Shown here piece by piece: positions 35,386 through 50,600 of a stretch of DNA of 64,000 nucleotides. The stretch covers positions 5,191,001 to 5,255,000 of the forward strand of contig CATNEN010000038.1 in NCBI GenBank assembly GCA_950097015.1, read 5' to 3'. This stretch comes from Macrostomum hystrix (taxonomy: Eukaryota > Platyhelminthes > Macrostomidae). The notes below the pieces were generated by a model that did not search any database, was not told the DNA's origin, and saw only the letters and a program-made list of their open reading frames with translations. Position 1 is the stretch's first letter; every line of letters begins with the position of its first letter. Both the position numbers and the translations under genes were made by a program.

Positions 35386-35819
35386 GGCAGTTGTTATTTG
35401 TCCGGTTAACCGGACAAATAGCCGTTTGATTATTCGTCCGGTTAACCGAGGTTGTAGGGGTTGTATAGCGCTACCACGAGAACCTCTATCATTTGTAAGA
35501 TAAAATAATTAACAAGCTGCAAAAGGACAAACTTCAGATTTAAAGTTTGTGTCTCAAATTATTTTCGTTTATCAACTAATTAAAAAAATTAAAACCTTTT
35601 CCAGAAATTCGGATGTTTCAGGGACTAACTTAGTTCAAGGGTATAGTTTGGTCTTTGTGAGGTCAAAGACTCAAGATGGCTATTAGCAGGGCAAGAGTGG
35701 TCTTTGGAAGGATCGTTGCTCCTGCTCATTGAAAGGCGAGAAATTAAGTCCTTGGGTGGTTAACCGGACAAATAATCAAATGGCTATTTGTCCGGTTAAC
35801 CGGACAAATAACAACTACC
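35386..35819. mobile_element. MITE with palindromic terminal inverted repeats
   Basis: A 434-bp element bounded by inverted repeats of about 60 bp that start GGCAGTTGTTATTTG (left) and GGTAGTTGTTATTTG (right, inverted). Each terminus contains the palindrome TTGTCCGGTTAACCGGACAA and a second partial GTCCGGTTAACC. A 9-bp direct repeat TATATTTAT flanks it at 35377-35385 and 35820-35828. It has no open frame, so it is non-autonomous. GG termini with an 8-9 bp duplication would suit Merlin or Mutator-like transposons; this assignment is inference and the AT-rich duplication is weak evidence. Confidence 0.82.
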
Positions 35820-35828
35820 TATATTTAT

Positions 35829-36503
35829 ATAGACATTGACATAGTCATTATTTTACAGTTCTACTATCTAAAAGCTAATAAAAGAAGCCATCCATTTTTA
35901 TGGGGATATTTATAATTAGAGACATGTGTTCGTTTTATTACCAGCATACTGAGCATTATCATCAAACTTCTAAAGGAAACAAGAAAACATTAAAGCTATA
36001 TGTTGGAGGCCTCTTTCTTTATTAAGAACTCTTTACTAATATGCACGTATGATTATATGTATTACTTTACTTATGCGAAAAATGCATAGTTTAAATGCTA
36101 AAATGTATATGTATTTATGCCCTTTGCCTGAATCAATTAACTTTAGTTTTTCCCAGTAGCATGTTTGACTGTGCCTGAGCAGCAAGACACTTTAACTATA
36201 ATTATTGAACTATTGTCAATTTATCTAATCCTTTCAGGCTTCAAATGGATTAAAATTTCCCAGTCTCCAGGGACAGAAAAGACCTAATTCTGGAATTTAC
36301 TTTCTTCTAAGTTGGCAATGTACCCTTTTTATTTGATTTGATTAATTATCTTTCTTTCTTACTCAATCTGTTTCTAGCATTTGACTTTGTGAATTCAACC
36401 TTCAGTTTGTGATTTGTTCAATATTAAGAAAGGGTCTGTCTCATATACTTGTTTTTAGAATGAATAAAAATATAGCTAGCTACATTATTTTAATGTGCAA
36501 TAT
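35829..36503. other. AT-rich gap
   Basis: No gene, array or element recognised. Confidence 0.4.
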
Positions 36504-36816
36504 AATTTAATTAATTGATAATAATTGATTACACCTGCCCCAATTGGGTCAGATGTGCAGCTGACAGCACAGCCGCAGCTAATACGAGTTGCATCTAAAG
36601 GCTGGGTACAGCTGTTCAGTCTATGGACTAGGGGGGGATGCCACACCCACCTTCAATTATCCCAATAATGCTGGTACCCATTTAACAGCTGGGTGAACTG
36701 AAGCAATGCAGAGTTAAGTGTCTTGTGAAAGGGCGCAAATTGTTCCAGTTGAGTTGGTAATTGAACCCAACCCTTACGTTGTGAGTCTGAGGCCCTACCA
36801 CTAGTCTACAATCTCT
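36504..36816 (-). mobile_element. tRNA-derived SINE, family B
   Basis: Closely related to the copy at 1956-2272: same body (GCCCCAATTGGGTCAGATGTG, split here by position 36545-36565) and AAT-rich tail; the tRNA-like head at the high-coordinate end is more diverged. An imperfect target duplication of type TGTGCAATAT / TGTGCAAATAT flanks it. Confidence 0.85.
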
Positions 36817-37368
36817 TGTGCAAATATCATCAAGTATCAAGTTTATTTGCCTAGAAAAATTATAACTTCTATCTATAGTTATTAAGATTATAAATTGTGC
36901 AATAAATTGACATGTACTGCCTGAATAATTCCTTTCAATTGTTTGAAAATAAGGTAAGACCAAGTATATTCAAACCCTATTGGAGCCAATAGGGGTTTTT
37001 GCAGACAGTGTCCGATGCGCTTGTGAAAAATTGCCTGCGCAGAAAGAAATTTCTGTCCGCACGACCGCACCTTGTATGTGTAAAGTTGTCGTAAGTATGT
37101 AGATGTATAAAAACAGTGCACCCTTGTGCCCCTACACTAATGTCTTGTGTTCGTTATAAATTTATATTTTGTAATACATTTACATGTACAAGTACATGTA
37201 GATGCAATGCTAGTAGTGAATGCCAGTGCCTCTGTACTCGCACCGTATGCATTTAATTGTATGTACATTATGACACTTTATAAAATACATTAAAATACAA
37301 ATGTACATGTAGTTGGACATGGTATAGCAGTGTGCACCCTTGCCATACATCCACACTATTGTGCACTT
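36817..37368. other. AT-rich gap with target duplication
   Basis: No gene recognised. The last 13 bp (37356-37368, CTATTGTGCACTT) are the left target-site duplication of the next SINE. Confidence 0.5.
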
Positions 37369-37742
37369 AATAATAATAATAATAATAATAATTGCAGGAG
37401 GGCTGCGGGCAATGACACATAGTTTGGTGACACTAGACCCGCAGCCAGCGAGGAGGCAATTCTGCCCATTTTGCTGACTCCTGAGCACACACGCACACAG
37501 ATACCGTACGCAGGCATGCGCTCACACAGGGGTGTACATCTGCCCTGACTTTCTCATCGTCAGGCAGTGTACACTCGAACTGTGCCTTGGAGGTTGGCCC
37601 TCAAGGGCGTAAATTGCACGACAAGCCCCCAAGCCTTCTCTCTGCGGCTGCGCCCCAAATAAATGTGGCCTCGCCGTGGAATCGAACTTAGGGACTGTGG
37701 TGCGAGTGGCAAACGCGTTAACCGCTCTGCCACCGACCCCCC
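37369..37742 (-). mobile_element. SINE, family A, with perfect target duplication
   Basis: Complete copy, antisense: an (AAT)n tail at the left end, then the body, then a tRNA-like head ending at 37742. Perfect 13-bp duplications CTATTGTGCACTT lie at 37356-37368 and 37743-37755. This fixes both element ends and shows target-primed insertion. Confidence 0.95.
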
Positions 37743-37755
37743 CTATTGTGCACTT

Positions 37756-38697
37756 GGTATATCATTTGGTATATGCGGCCGTACCATATTTTCGCAAAAT
37801 CACCACATAGCTGTTCTATTTTTAGAAATACACTATGGATTTTAAAAAATGTTTACTTTATTTTACGAAATTCATAACTACGTTGAGTTAGACTGAAGAT
37901 ATTTATACTGTATAGCATATGCACATTTGCACACTTTTTCTTGAAACCAACTGTGCACCTGCGCGCCTAGGAGTCCACAGCTTTTTTAACTTTGCTCCAT
38001 TAGGGTATTCAAATTTAATGATTTTTATGTTATGAATTATATTTTCTAATAAAACATATTTAAATAAAAAATTAAGACATTTTCTTTACTCTTTTACAAA
38101 CTATTTATTACAGTAGTGTTATCTAATAAAAAGAAATAATTACATAGTGACATTATAGCCATATGGTATCTTATGTATATTAAGTACTATTTATTTATGA
38201 ACATACATGCGCAACACCCGGCCGACCCGGCCGAACCGGCCGGGTGAAACAAGGGCCAAGCAAGGTAAGTCGCAAAAACCAATAGACCAAGCGCAAAAAA
38301 ATCAAAGGGGGGACCAAGGGACAAAAAAGGAAGGCGTGAAGAAAAGGAAAAAGGGGAGAGAAAAAGAGAGCAAATGAGAGCAAACTAAGTCGTAAATAGA
38401 GCAATGAAATGAACTAAGTCGCAAATGAGAGCAAAAACTAAGTCGCACGGCCGGCTAAGATTTGGGAGGTTGCACATGTATGTTTATGAATTTTAGTTTC
38501 TGTGATGACATTCAGCTATAGCTCATAGAAGTTTGTCAATAAAAAGTCTATAAAAAGATTGTTTAAAAAATCTGAAACTGGACTTTCATTTACCTAGTGA
38601 CTGCTACAATCATAGACCAATCTGAATTATTGCTTAGAAAGGCCTACTATTTATTCCAATCATCCTCACTTCAGCCAGTGTCAGACACCAGTGAGAG
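37756..38697. other. Upstream region of CHMP2A
   Basis: AT-rich, with a GC-rich patch near 38210-38250 based on CCGGCCGACCCGGCCGAAC and a purine-rich stretch with repeated ACTAAGTCGC at 38260-38450. It should include the CHMP2A promoter. No other gene recognised. Confidence 0.45.
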
Positions 38698-40467
38698 ATG
38701 GCCTTGGACTTTATATTCGGCAGGCGCAAGACCCCGGAGGAGATGCTGCGGCAAAATCAGCGCGCACTCAATCGGGCCATTCGCGACCTCGACAGAGAGA
38801 AAGTTCGCCTGGAACGCGAGGAGCAGAAGACAATCATAGAGATAAAAAAGCTGGCTAAGCAGGGCCAGTTAGACGCTGTGAAGATTATGGCCAAGGATTT
38901 GGTGCGCAACAGGAACTACGTGAAGAAATTTATCCTCATGCGGGCCAACATTCAAGCCGTTGGGCTCAAGGTTTGCATCTTTCCTCAGCTTTCCTGAACC
39001 CGATTACTGAACCTTTTTAGTGGTGTCATTCCCGAAGTTAAAAGAGCTCGGACTCCTAACCAAGTTGCCCTTGTTTCGATTCTCACCGCACATTAAATAA
39101 TTGTTAGATGTGGCGGTCACAGACGGACAGTAAAGTCTATGGCATTGACGCGCCGCGCTAACGTTGTAAAGCCCACGGGCTGCAACCGAATGAGATATGA
39201 GCAACCGAAAGCTCATATCTCCCTCGCATCGGCTCGCGAGCCACTACATCAGGGGTCGGCAACCTCCGGCCCGCGGGCCAGATGCGGCCCTCGAAGCTTC
39301 CAAATCCGGCCCTTAGCTCCTCCTAACACCCTCTACAGTACACCCTATCTCATCTCTCCCCTGTCTCATCTCTCTTGCGTCTTATCTCCCCCGTCTCATC
39401 TCTCACCTGTTTCATCTCTCACCTGTCTGATCTCTCCTGTGTCTCATCTCTCCCCTTTCTTCATGCGGCCCGCCGTCGTCTTTAAGATTCTCTCTATAGC
39501 CCGCGGGTATATAAGGTTGCCGACCCCTGCACTACATAGATGTCATTGAGCGAGACCCTTAATTCCCTTTGCAGTGCTTCAGTTCACCCAATAATAACAA
39601 TTGCAGGAGGGCTGCGGGCAATGGCACAGCATTTGGTGACAGTAGACCCACAGCCAGCGAGGAGGCAATTCAGCCCATTTCGCTGACTCCTGAGCACACA
39701 CGCGCACAGATACTGTACGCAAGCATGCGCTCACACAGGGGTGTACATCTGCCCTGATTTTCTCATCGTCAGGCAGTGTACAGTTCACTGTGCCTTGGAG
39801 GTTGGCCCTCAAGGGCGTAAATTGCACGACAAGCCACCAAGCCTTCTCTCCGCGGCTGCGCCCCAAATAAATGTGGCCTCGCCGTGGAATCGAACTTAGG
39901 GACCGTGGTGCGAGAGGCAAACGCGTTAGACCGCTCTGCCACCGACCTCCTTCAGTTCGCCCAAGGTGGATAATAGAAATCAGGATGGGTTTGGCGCCCC
40001 CCAGTCAGGTGTTATTCTAATTAAGCATCACCTTACAGGTGCAGACTTTGCGCTCCACGAACCAGATGGCCCAGGCTATGAAGGGCGTCACTCGGACAAT
40101 GCAGCGCATGAACAAGAGCATGAACTTGCCGCAGCTGCAGCAGATCATGGCCCAGTTTGAGAAGGAGTCCGAGATCATGGACATGAAGGAGGAGATGATG
40201 TCTGACGCTATCGACGACGCGATCGGCGGAGACGAAGACGCCGACGAGTCCGAGGCAATCGTCTCCCAGGTGCTGGACGAGCTTGGCATCGACCTGGCCG
40301 GCCAAATGCCCGACCCTGGAGCTGCCGCGCCCGCCGCCATCGGGCAAAGACAACCGGCTGCGGCTGCAGCTGCAGCGCCAGGCGGCGGCGGCGGCGGCGG
40401 AGCTCCCGCAGGTTCGGACGCCGACGCGGACCTGGAAGCCAGGCTGAATAATCTGAAGCGTCAGTAG
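38698..40467 (+). CDS. chmp2a: CHMP2A, ESCRT-III subunit
   Basis: Two exons, 38698-38970 and 40039-40467, joined in phase 0 (CTCAAG|GTTTGC; CCTTACAG|GTG). Length is 233 residues against about 222 in human CHMP2A. The N-terminus MALDFIFGRRKTPEEMLRQ, the basic helix-1 region, the acidic C-terminal half (EEMMSDAIDDAI) and the terminal MIM1 motif DLEARLNNLKR are all diagnostic. The extra length comes from an Ala/Gly-rich insert before the MIM. Known role: polymerises in ESCRT-III for membrane scission in endosomal sorting, cytokinesis and membrane repair, and recruits VPS4 through the MIM. The start ATG is the conserved one. The 1068-bp intron holds an intact hAT-type MITE and a full SINE. A poly(A) signal lies 29 nt after the stop. 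Confidence 0.97.
39250..39529 (+). mobile_element. Intact hAT-type MITE with 8-bp target duplication
   Basis: 280-bp element, ends CAGGGGTCGGCAACC and GGTTGCCGACCCCTG, flanked by a perfect 8-bp duplication CACTACAT at 39242-39249 and 39530-39537. The termini are the well-known CAGGGGTCGGCAA type of hAT non-autonomous elements. A subterminal GGCCCGCGGGCC palindrome is present. The interior is a CT-rich tandem sequence based on CATCTCTC words. It has no coding capacity. Confidence 0.95.
39592..39949 (-). mobile_element. SINE, family A, in CHMP2A intron
   Basis: Complete antisense copy. Its target duplications are CTTCAGTTCACCCAA (39577-39591) and CTTCAGTTCGCCCAA (39950-39964), with one mismatch. 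The 3' tail is a short AATAATAAC. Confidence 0.95.
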
Positions 40468-40495
40468 GCAAATTACTTGACGCTAGTTTTTTTAC

Positions 40496-40501
40496 AATAA
40501 A
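40496..40501 (+). promoter_or_regulatory. CHMP2A polyadenylation signal AATAAA
   Basis: AATAAA 29 nt after the CHMP2A stop codon, implying a very short 3' UTR that ends before the minisatellite at 40681. Confidence 0.7.
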
Positions 40502-40680
40502 CTAGTATTTCGATTTTGAGATTTTCCAATGATAAATGTGCCACGTTTCAAAGAATCTAGTAGGTAGACTAGCAATTTAAAGCCCCCTTGAGAGTTGAAA
40601 AAAACTCTTCACAGCTAGCGAAAATTCAATAGCAAATAAGCCCATAATTTGATGGGTTGAAAAAAATTAGCTAAATCTGG

Positions 40681-41133
40681 TTCACAAATCGCAATGAGAT
40701 TTCAGATTATACTCATGAGTTCACAAATCGCAGTGAGATTTCAGATTATACTCATGAGTTCACAAATGGCAGTGAGATTTCAGATTATACTCATGAGTTC
40801 ACAAATGGCAGTGAGATTTCAGATTATACTCACGAGTTCACAAATGGCAGTGAGATTTCAGATTATACTCATGAGTTCACAAATCGCAGTGAGATTTCAG
40901 ATTATACTCATGAGTTCACAAATGGCAGTGAGATTTCAGATTATACTCATGAGTTCACAAATGGCAGTGAGATTTCAGATTATACTCACGAGTTCACAAA
41001 TGGCAGTGAGATTTCAGATTATACTCATGAGTTCACAAATCGCAGTGAGATTTCAGATTATACTCATGAGTTCACAAATGGCAGTGAGATTTCAGATTAT
41101 ACTCATGAGTTCACAAATGGCAGTGAGATTTCA
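40681..41133. repeat. 39-bp minisatellite with 156-bp higher-order unit
   Basis: About 11.6 units of 39 bp containing GAGTTCACAAATGGCAGTG and AGATTTCAGATTATACTC. Variants at two sites (TCGCAG or TGGCAG; CATGAG or CACGAG) recur in a fixed order every four units, giving a higher-order period of 156 bp. The 39-bp period keeps a plus-strand frame open, but no flanking coding sequence is evident. Confidence 0.95.
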
Positions 41134-42291
41134 AAGCTGAAAGTCACATAAAATATTATCGAACTCTAAATGCGATAAACTGTAAAAATAAATTGTTGTA
41201 AATTGAAGTCTGCAGGATAAATTGTTTTGTATGTTTTTTTATTTTCTTCTTATTGAGATATTTGCGCCTATAATTATTTTTCTACGCAGAATATTGAAAT
41301 TCGCACACATGTTCTTCAGATGCTACTGTAAATGTCGTGCGCGCTATTTTTATACTTTTGATTGATGATTTGGCAATGCTGCACTGCGTTGAAATAGACA
41401 CAAAAATATTTATTTTGGATCTTACACACAATGTCGCTTGGACTTATCTTAAAGCTTTTGTATTTGCTCTATTTTCTGCTTTCTAAAACAAACGATAGGA
41501 ATATACGAGTACGGTATAGTAAGGTTTCGTTGAATAAATGACCTTGCAATATGGGAAGGTTCGGTCATTGAAATGACTAGTATGACAATACTGGACGAGA
41601 GATAAGACGGAGGTCTGATTTACTTAATGAAAGTCGAACGCGCACTCACTGTGCAAAAAGAAATTTGAGCTGAAAAAAGTTTTAATCATTGAAATTCGCA
41701 GCTTTGCCTTTGAAAAGGCAGCACGAATGTGCTTTTTGGCAGCACATTCACGAATGTGAATGTGAATGTGCACGAATGTGCCTGGCTAGAGCTCATTGTC
41801 CACAGACAGTTTAAAATTCACCAGATTATTAGATCACAGAATTCACGTACCATACTTAACTTTTTTATGCCCTTTTTTATGAGGTTTTATGCCCTCAACC
41901 TCCTCCGGAGGATTTCAACTGTTCTGTGTTTGATTATGGCATAGGAGTTGGAGGAGATGTATAATGTACAAAGCGGCAGTTTCGTTCCAGCCACTGGTTG
42001 TATCCATGCGCTAAATGTACTTGGTTAGACTCATAATTTCCTAATCAGCCGTTTAGGCCGCTGTTTGCAATGTAACGAATTACAGTTACTTGTAAAGTGG
42101 GCATGTATTTCCGCTGGCGCACAAGAGCTCCAATTGGCATTTTCGCACTATATATGCGAGCTACATGAGTATTCACGAGAGAATTGGTTTCAGCAAGACA
42201 ACCTAAGCTCATAAAGAACATATTGTATCATAAAACCATCCTCATGTCTTCTGAAGTAAAGGTGAGAAACCGTAGGTGCCATGAGCAGCAG
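41134..42291. other. AT-rich gap
   Basis: No confident gene. Around 41740-41790 there is a small cluster of GCACGAATGTG and its inverse, a minor local palindrome. Confidence 0.4.
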
Positions 42292-42519
42292 ATGAGTCCG
42301 GTTGCCACGGCTCCACGACTACAGCAGCGATCTCCCAATCGGGAACTAGCAGCTCTAGCGGTTGCCATGGTGACCCGAGCGTCCAATCGCGGTGGCTTAC
42401 CGGCCGTCTGTCTCCTTGTCGCGGATTTGTTAAGCAAACTGCAGCGGGAGCAGAGGAAGCTGCTGCTGCTGTTGCTGGCTGACGAACTGTTGCAGTCGGA
42501 GATTATTTCTTCGGTATAA
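42292..42519 (+). CDS. Possible small protein or exon, unrecognised
   Basis: An open frame beginning MSPVATAPRLQQRSP and ending in a leucine- and glutamate-rich helix (LQREQRKLLLLLLADELLQ), 75 residues. An AG lies just before the ATG, and a possible donor TCTTCG|GTATAA lies near the stop, so it could instead be an internal exon. The opposite strand is also open but Ser-rich and less convincing. No family recognised; it may be chance. Confidence 0.25.
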   Translation: MSPVATAPRLQQRSPNRELAALAVAMVTRASNRGGLPAVCLLVADLLSKLQREQRKLLLLLLADELLQSEIISSV

Positions 42520-42869
42520 ATGTGTTTTACAGTTATCTGCAAACGACTTTCCTTGAACCGAGAGCTATCTAGAATCGATAAAGCGATTCAACAGTCGCGA
42601 TTGTTTTAGCACAAAAAATTTTAATACACCTGTTTAAAAGGCCATAGCACAGGCATTTTTGCGCAGAAATTTACCAAAATAAAAAAAATGCATGCTGAAG
42701 CCTTTGTTATCACTCAAATGACCGCTCTATACTACTTGCATGATCACTCGAAACTTTTAGCGCTAAAAATCATAAAAATTGTTCCAAAATCAGTTCAATA
42801 TGCTTCTAAACGAAGTGCAGAACTCAGCAAGCAATTAGACCATCCGATAGCATTATATGAAGAAGCGAT

Positions 42870-42875
42870 TTTATT
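42870..42875 (-). promoter_or_regulatory. Candidate polyadenylation signal AATAAA
   Basis: Minus-strand AATAAA about 85 nt after the stop codon of the zinc-finger gene. Confidence 0.5.
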
Positions 42876-42959
42876 TTGTTTCACCACGAGCCGCAGATAA
42901 TTTTCAGTTTCATATTTAGTAAGTTTTGTGAGAAGTGTTTTGCATCTCATTTTGAACAG

Positions 42960-47283
<4,324 letters not shown>

Positions 47284-47624
47284 GACGGTCAGGTTCTAGA
47301 TTTGACATATAAAAATATACGCGTTGAGATGTCGGAAATTCAGAACCCCTGCAGATGTGAAAAATCAACTATTAAACTAATAATCAGTTAAAAAATCTGT
47401 GGTGTGAACGAAGTCAGCTTTCTGCGAATAATTAATAGGCTTAGGCAGAACCAAGTGGTGCAATCTGATTGGCTGCCTAATGTTTTAACAGCATCGAAAT
47501 TTTCGCTAAACTTGTTCTGCACCAAAGACAATGTATTTCTCCCCCTGCCTCTAGATAAGCTACTGAGCGAAACGCTTTTAATCCTCAAAATTACAATGGT
47601 TAGGCTATAGACACTTCTGCTGCA
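47284..47624. other. Gap upstream of zinc-finger gene
   Basis: Probable promoter side of the zinc-finger gene. An open frame on each strand at 47388-47610 looks random. No motif I would defend. Confidence 0.35.
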
Positions 47625-50600
47625 GGAATTTCGGAAATCAGTGGACTGTGTCAGGAATAGGGATTTGAGAAATCAGTGGACTGTGTCAGGATTTGGGATT
47701 TAAGAAATCAGTCGGACTGTTTCAGGAATTGGGATTTGAGAAATCAGTTGGACTGTTTCAGGAATAGTGATTTGAGAAATCAGTGGACTGTGTCAGGATT
47801 TGGGATTTAAGAAATCAGTCGGACTGTTTCAGGAATTGGGATTTGAGAAATCAGTTGGACTGTTTCAGGAATAGGGATTTGAGAAATCAGTGGACTGTGT
47901 CAGGAATTGGGATTTGAGAAATCAGTGGACTGTGTCAGGAATTGGGATTTGAGAAATCAGTGGACTGTTTCATGAATAGGGATTTGAGAAATCAGTGGAC
48001 TGTGTCAGGAATAGGGATTTGAGAAATCAGTGGACTGTGTCAGGAATAGGGATTTGAGAAATCAGTGGACTGTGTCAGGATTTGGGATTTGAGAAATCAG
48101 TGGACTGTGTCAGGAATAGGGATTTGAGAAATCAGTGGACTGTTTCAGGAATAGGGATTTGAGAAATCAGTTAGACTGTCAGAAATAGGGATTTGAGAAA
48201 TCAGTGGACTGTCAGGAATTGGGATTTGAGAAATCAGTGGACTGTGTCAGGAATTGGGATTTGAGAAATCAGTGGACTGTCAGGAATTGGGATTTGAGAA
48301 ATCAGTGGACTGTGTCAGGAATTGGGATTTGAGAAATCAGTGGACTGTGTCAGGAATAAGGATTTGAAAAATCAGTTAGACTGTCAGAAATAGGGATTTA
48401 AGAAATCAGTTAGACTGTCAGAAATAGGGATTTGAGAAATCAGTGGACTGTGTCAGGAATTGGGATTTGAGAAATCAGTGGACTGTGTCAGGAATTGGGA
48501 TTTGAGAAATCAGTGGACTGTGTCAGGGATGGGGATTTCAGAAATCAGTGGACTGTCAGGAATTGGGATTTAAGAAATCAGTGGACTGTGTCAGGAATTG
48601 GGATTTGAGAAATCAGTTGGACTGTGTCAGGAATTGGGATTTGAGAAATCAGTGGACTGTCAGGAATTGGGATTTCAGAAATCAGTGGACTGTGTCAGGA
48701 ATTGGGATTTGAGTAATCAGTGGACTGTGTCAGAAATAGGGATTTGAGAAATCAGTTAGACTGTCAGAAATAGGGATTTAAGAAATCAGTGGACTGTGTC
48801 AGGAATTGGGATTTGAGAAATCAGTGGACTGTGTCAGGAATCGGGATTTAAGAAATCAGTGGACTGTGTCAGGAATTGGGATTTGAGTAATCAGTGGACT
48901 GTGTCAGGAATTGGGATTTGAGAAATCAGTGGACTGTGTCAGGAATTGGGATTTGAGAAATCAGTGGACTGTGTCAGGAATTGGGATTTGAGTAATCAGT
49001 GGACTGTGTCAGGAATTGGGATTTGAGAAATCAGTGGACTGTGTCAGGAATAGGGATTTGAGAAATCAGTGGACTGTGTCAGGAATTGGGATTTGAGAAA
49101 TCAGTGGACTGTGTCAGGAATAAGGATTTGAAAAATCAGTTAGACTGTCAGAAATAGGGATTTAAGAAATCAGTTAGACTGTCAGAAATAGGGATTTGAG
49201 AAATCAGTTAGACTGTCAGAAATAGGGATTTAAGAAATCAGTGGACTGTGTCAGGAATTGGGATTTGAGAAATCAGTGGACTGTGTCAGGAATTGGGATT
49301 AGAGAAATCAGTTAGACTGTCAGAAATAGGGATTTAAGAAATCAGTGGACTGTGTCAGGAATTGGGATTTGAGAAATCAGTGGACTGTGTCAGGGATGGA
49401 GATTTGAGAAATCAGTGGACTGTCAGGAATTGGGATTTAAGAAATCAGTGGACTGTGTCAGGAATTGGGATTTGAGAAATCAGTTGGACTGTGTCAGGAA
49501 TTGGGATTTGAGAAATCAGTGGACTGTCAGGAATTGGGATTTAAGAAATCAGTGGACTGTGTCAGGAATTGGGATTTGAGTAATCAGTGGACTGTTTCAG
49601 GAATAGGGATTTGAGAAATCAGTGGACTGTGTCAGGAATTGGGATTTGAGAAATCAGTGGACTGTTTCAGGAATTGGGATTTGAGAAATCAGTGGACTGT
49701 GTCAGGAATTGGGATTTGAGAAATCAGTTGGACTGTTTCAGGAATGGGGATTTGAGAAATCAGTGGACTGTGTCAGGAATTGGGATTTGAGAAATCAGTT
49801 GGACTGTTTCAGGAATGGGGATTTGAGAAATCAGTGGACTGTGTCAGGAATTGGGATTTGAGAAATCAGTGGACTGTGTCAGGAATTGGGATTTGAGAAA
49901 TCAGTGGACTGTGTCAGGAATTGGGATTTGAGAAATCAGTGGACTGTGTCAGGAATTGGGATTTGAGTAATCAGTGGACTGTGTCAGGAATTGGGATTTG
50001 AGAAATCAGTTGGACTGTGTCAGGAATTGGGATTTGAGTAATCAGTGGACTGTGTCAGGAATTGGGATTTGAGAAATCAGTGGACTGTTTCAGGAATTGG
50101 GATTTGAGAAATCAGTGGACTGTGTCAGGAATTGGGATTTGAGTAATCACTGGACTGTTTCAGGAATAGGGATTTGAGAAATCAGTGGACTGTGTCAGGA
50201 ATTGGGATTTGAGAAATCAGTTGGACTGTTTCAGGAATGGGGATTTGAGAAATCAGTGGACTGTGTCAGGAATTGGGATTTGAGAAATCAGTGGACTGTG
50301 TCAGGAATTGGGATTTGAGTAATCAGTGGACTGTGTCAGGAATTGGGATTTGAGAAATCAGTTGGACTGTGTCAGGAATTGGGATTTGAGTAATCAGTGG
50401 ACTGTGTCAGGAATTGGGATTTGAGAAATCAGTGGACTGTTTCAGGAATTGGGATTTGAGAAATCAGTGGACTGTGTCAGGAATTGGGATTTGAGTAATC
50501 ACTGGACTGTTTCAGGAATAGGGATTTGAGAAATCAGTGGACTGTGTCAGGAATTGGGATTTGAGAAATCAGTTAGACTGTCAGAAATAGGGATTTAAGA

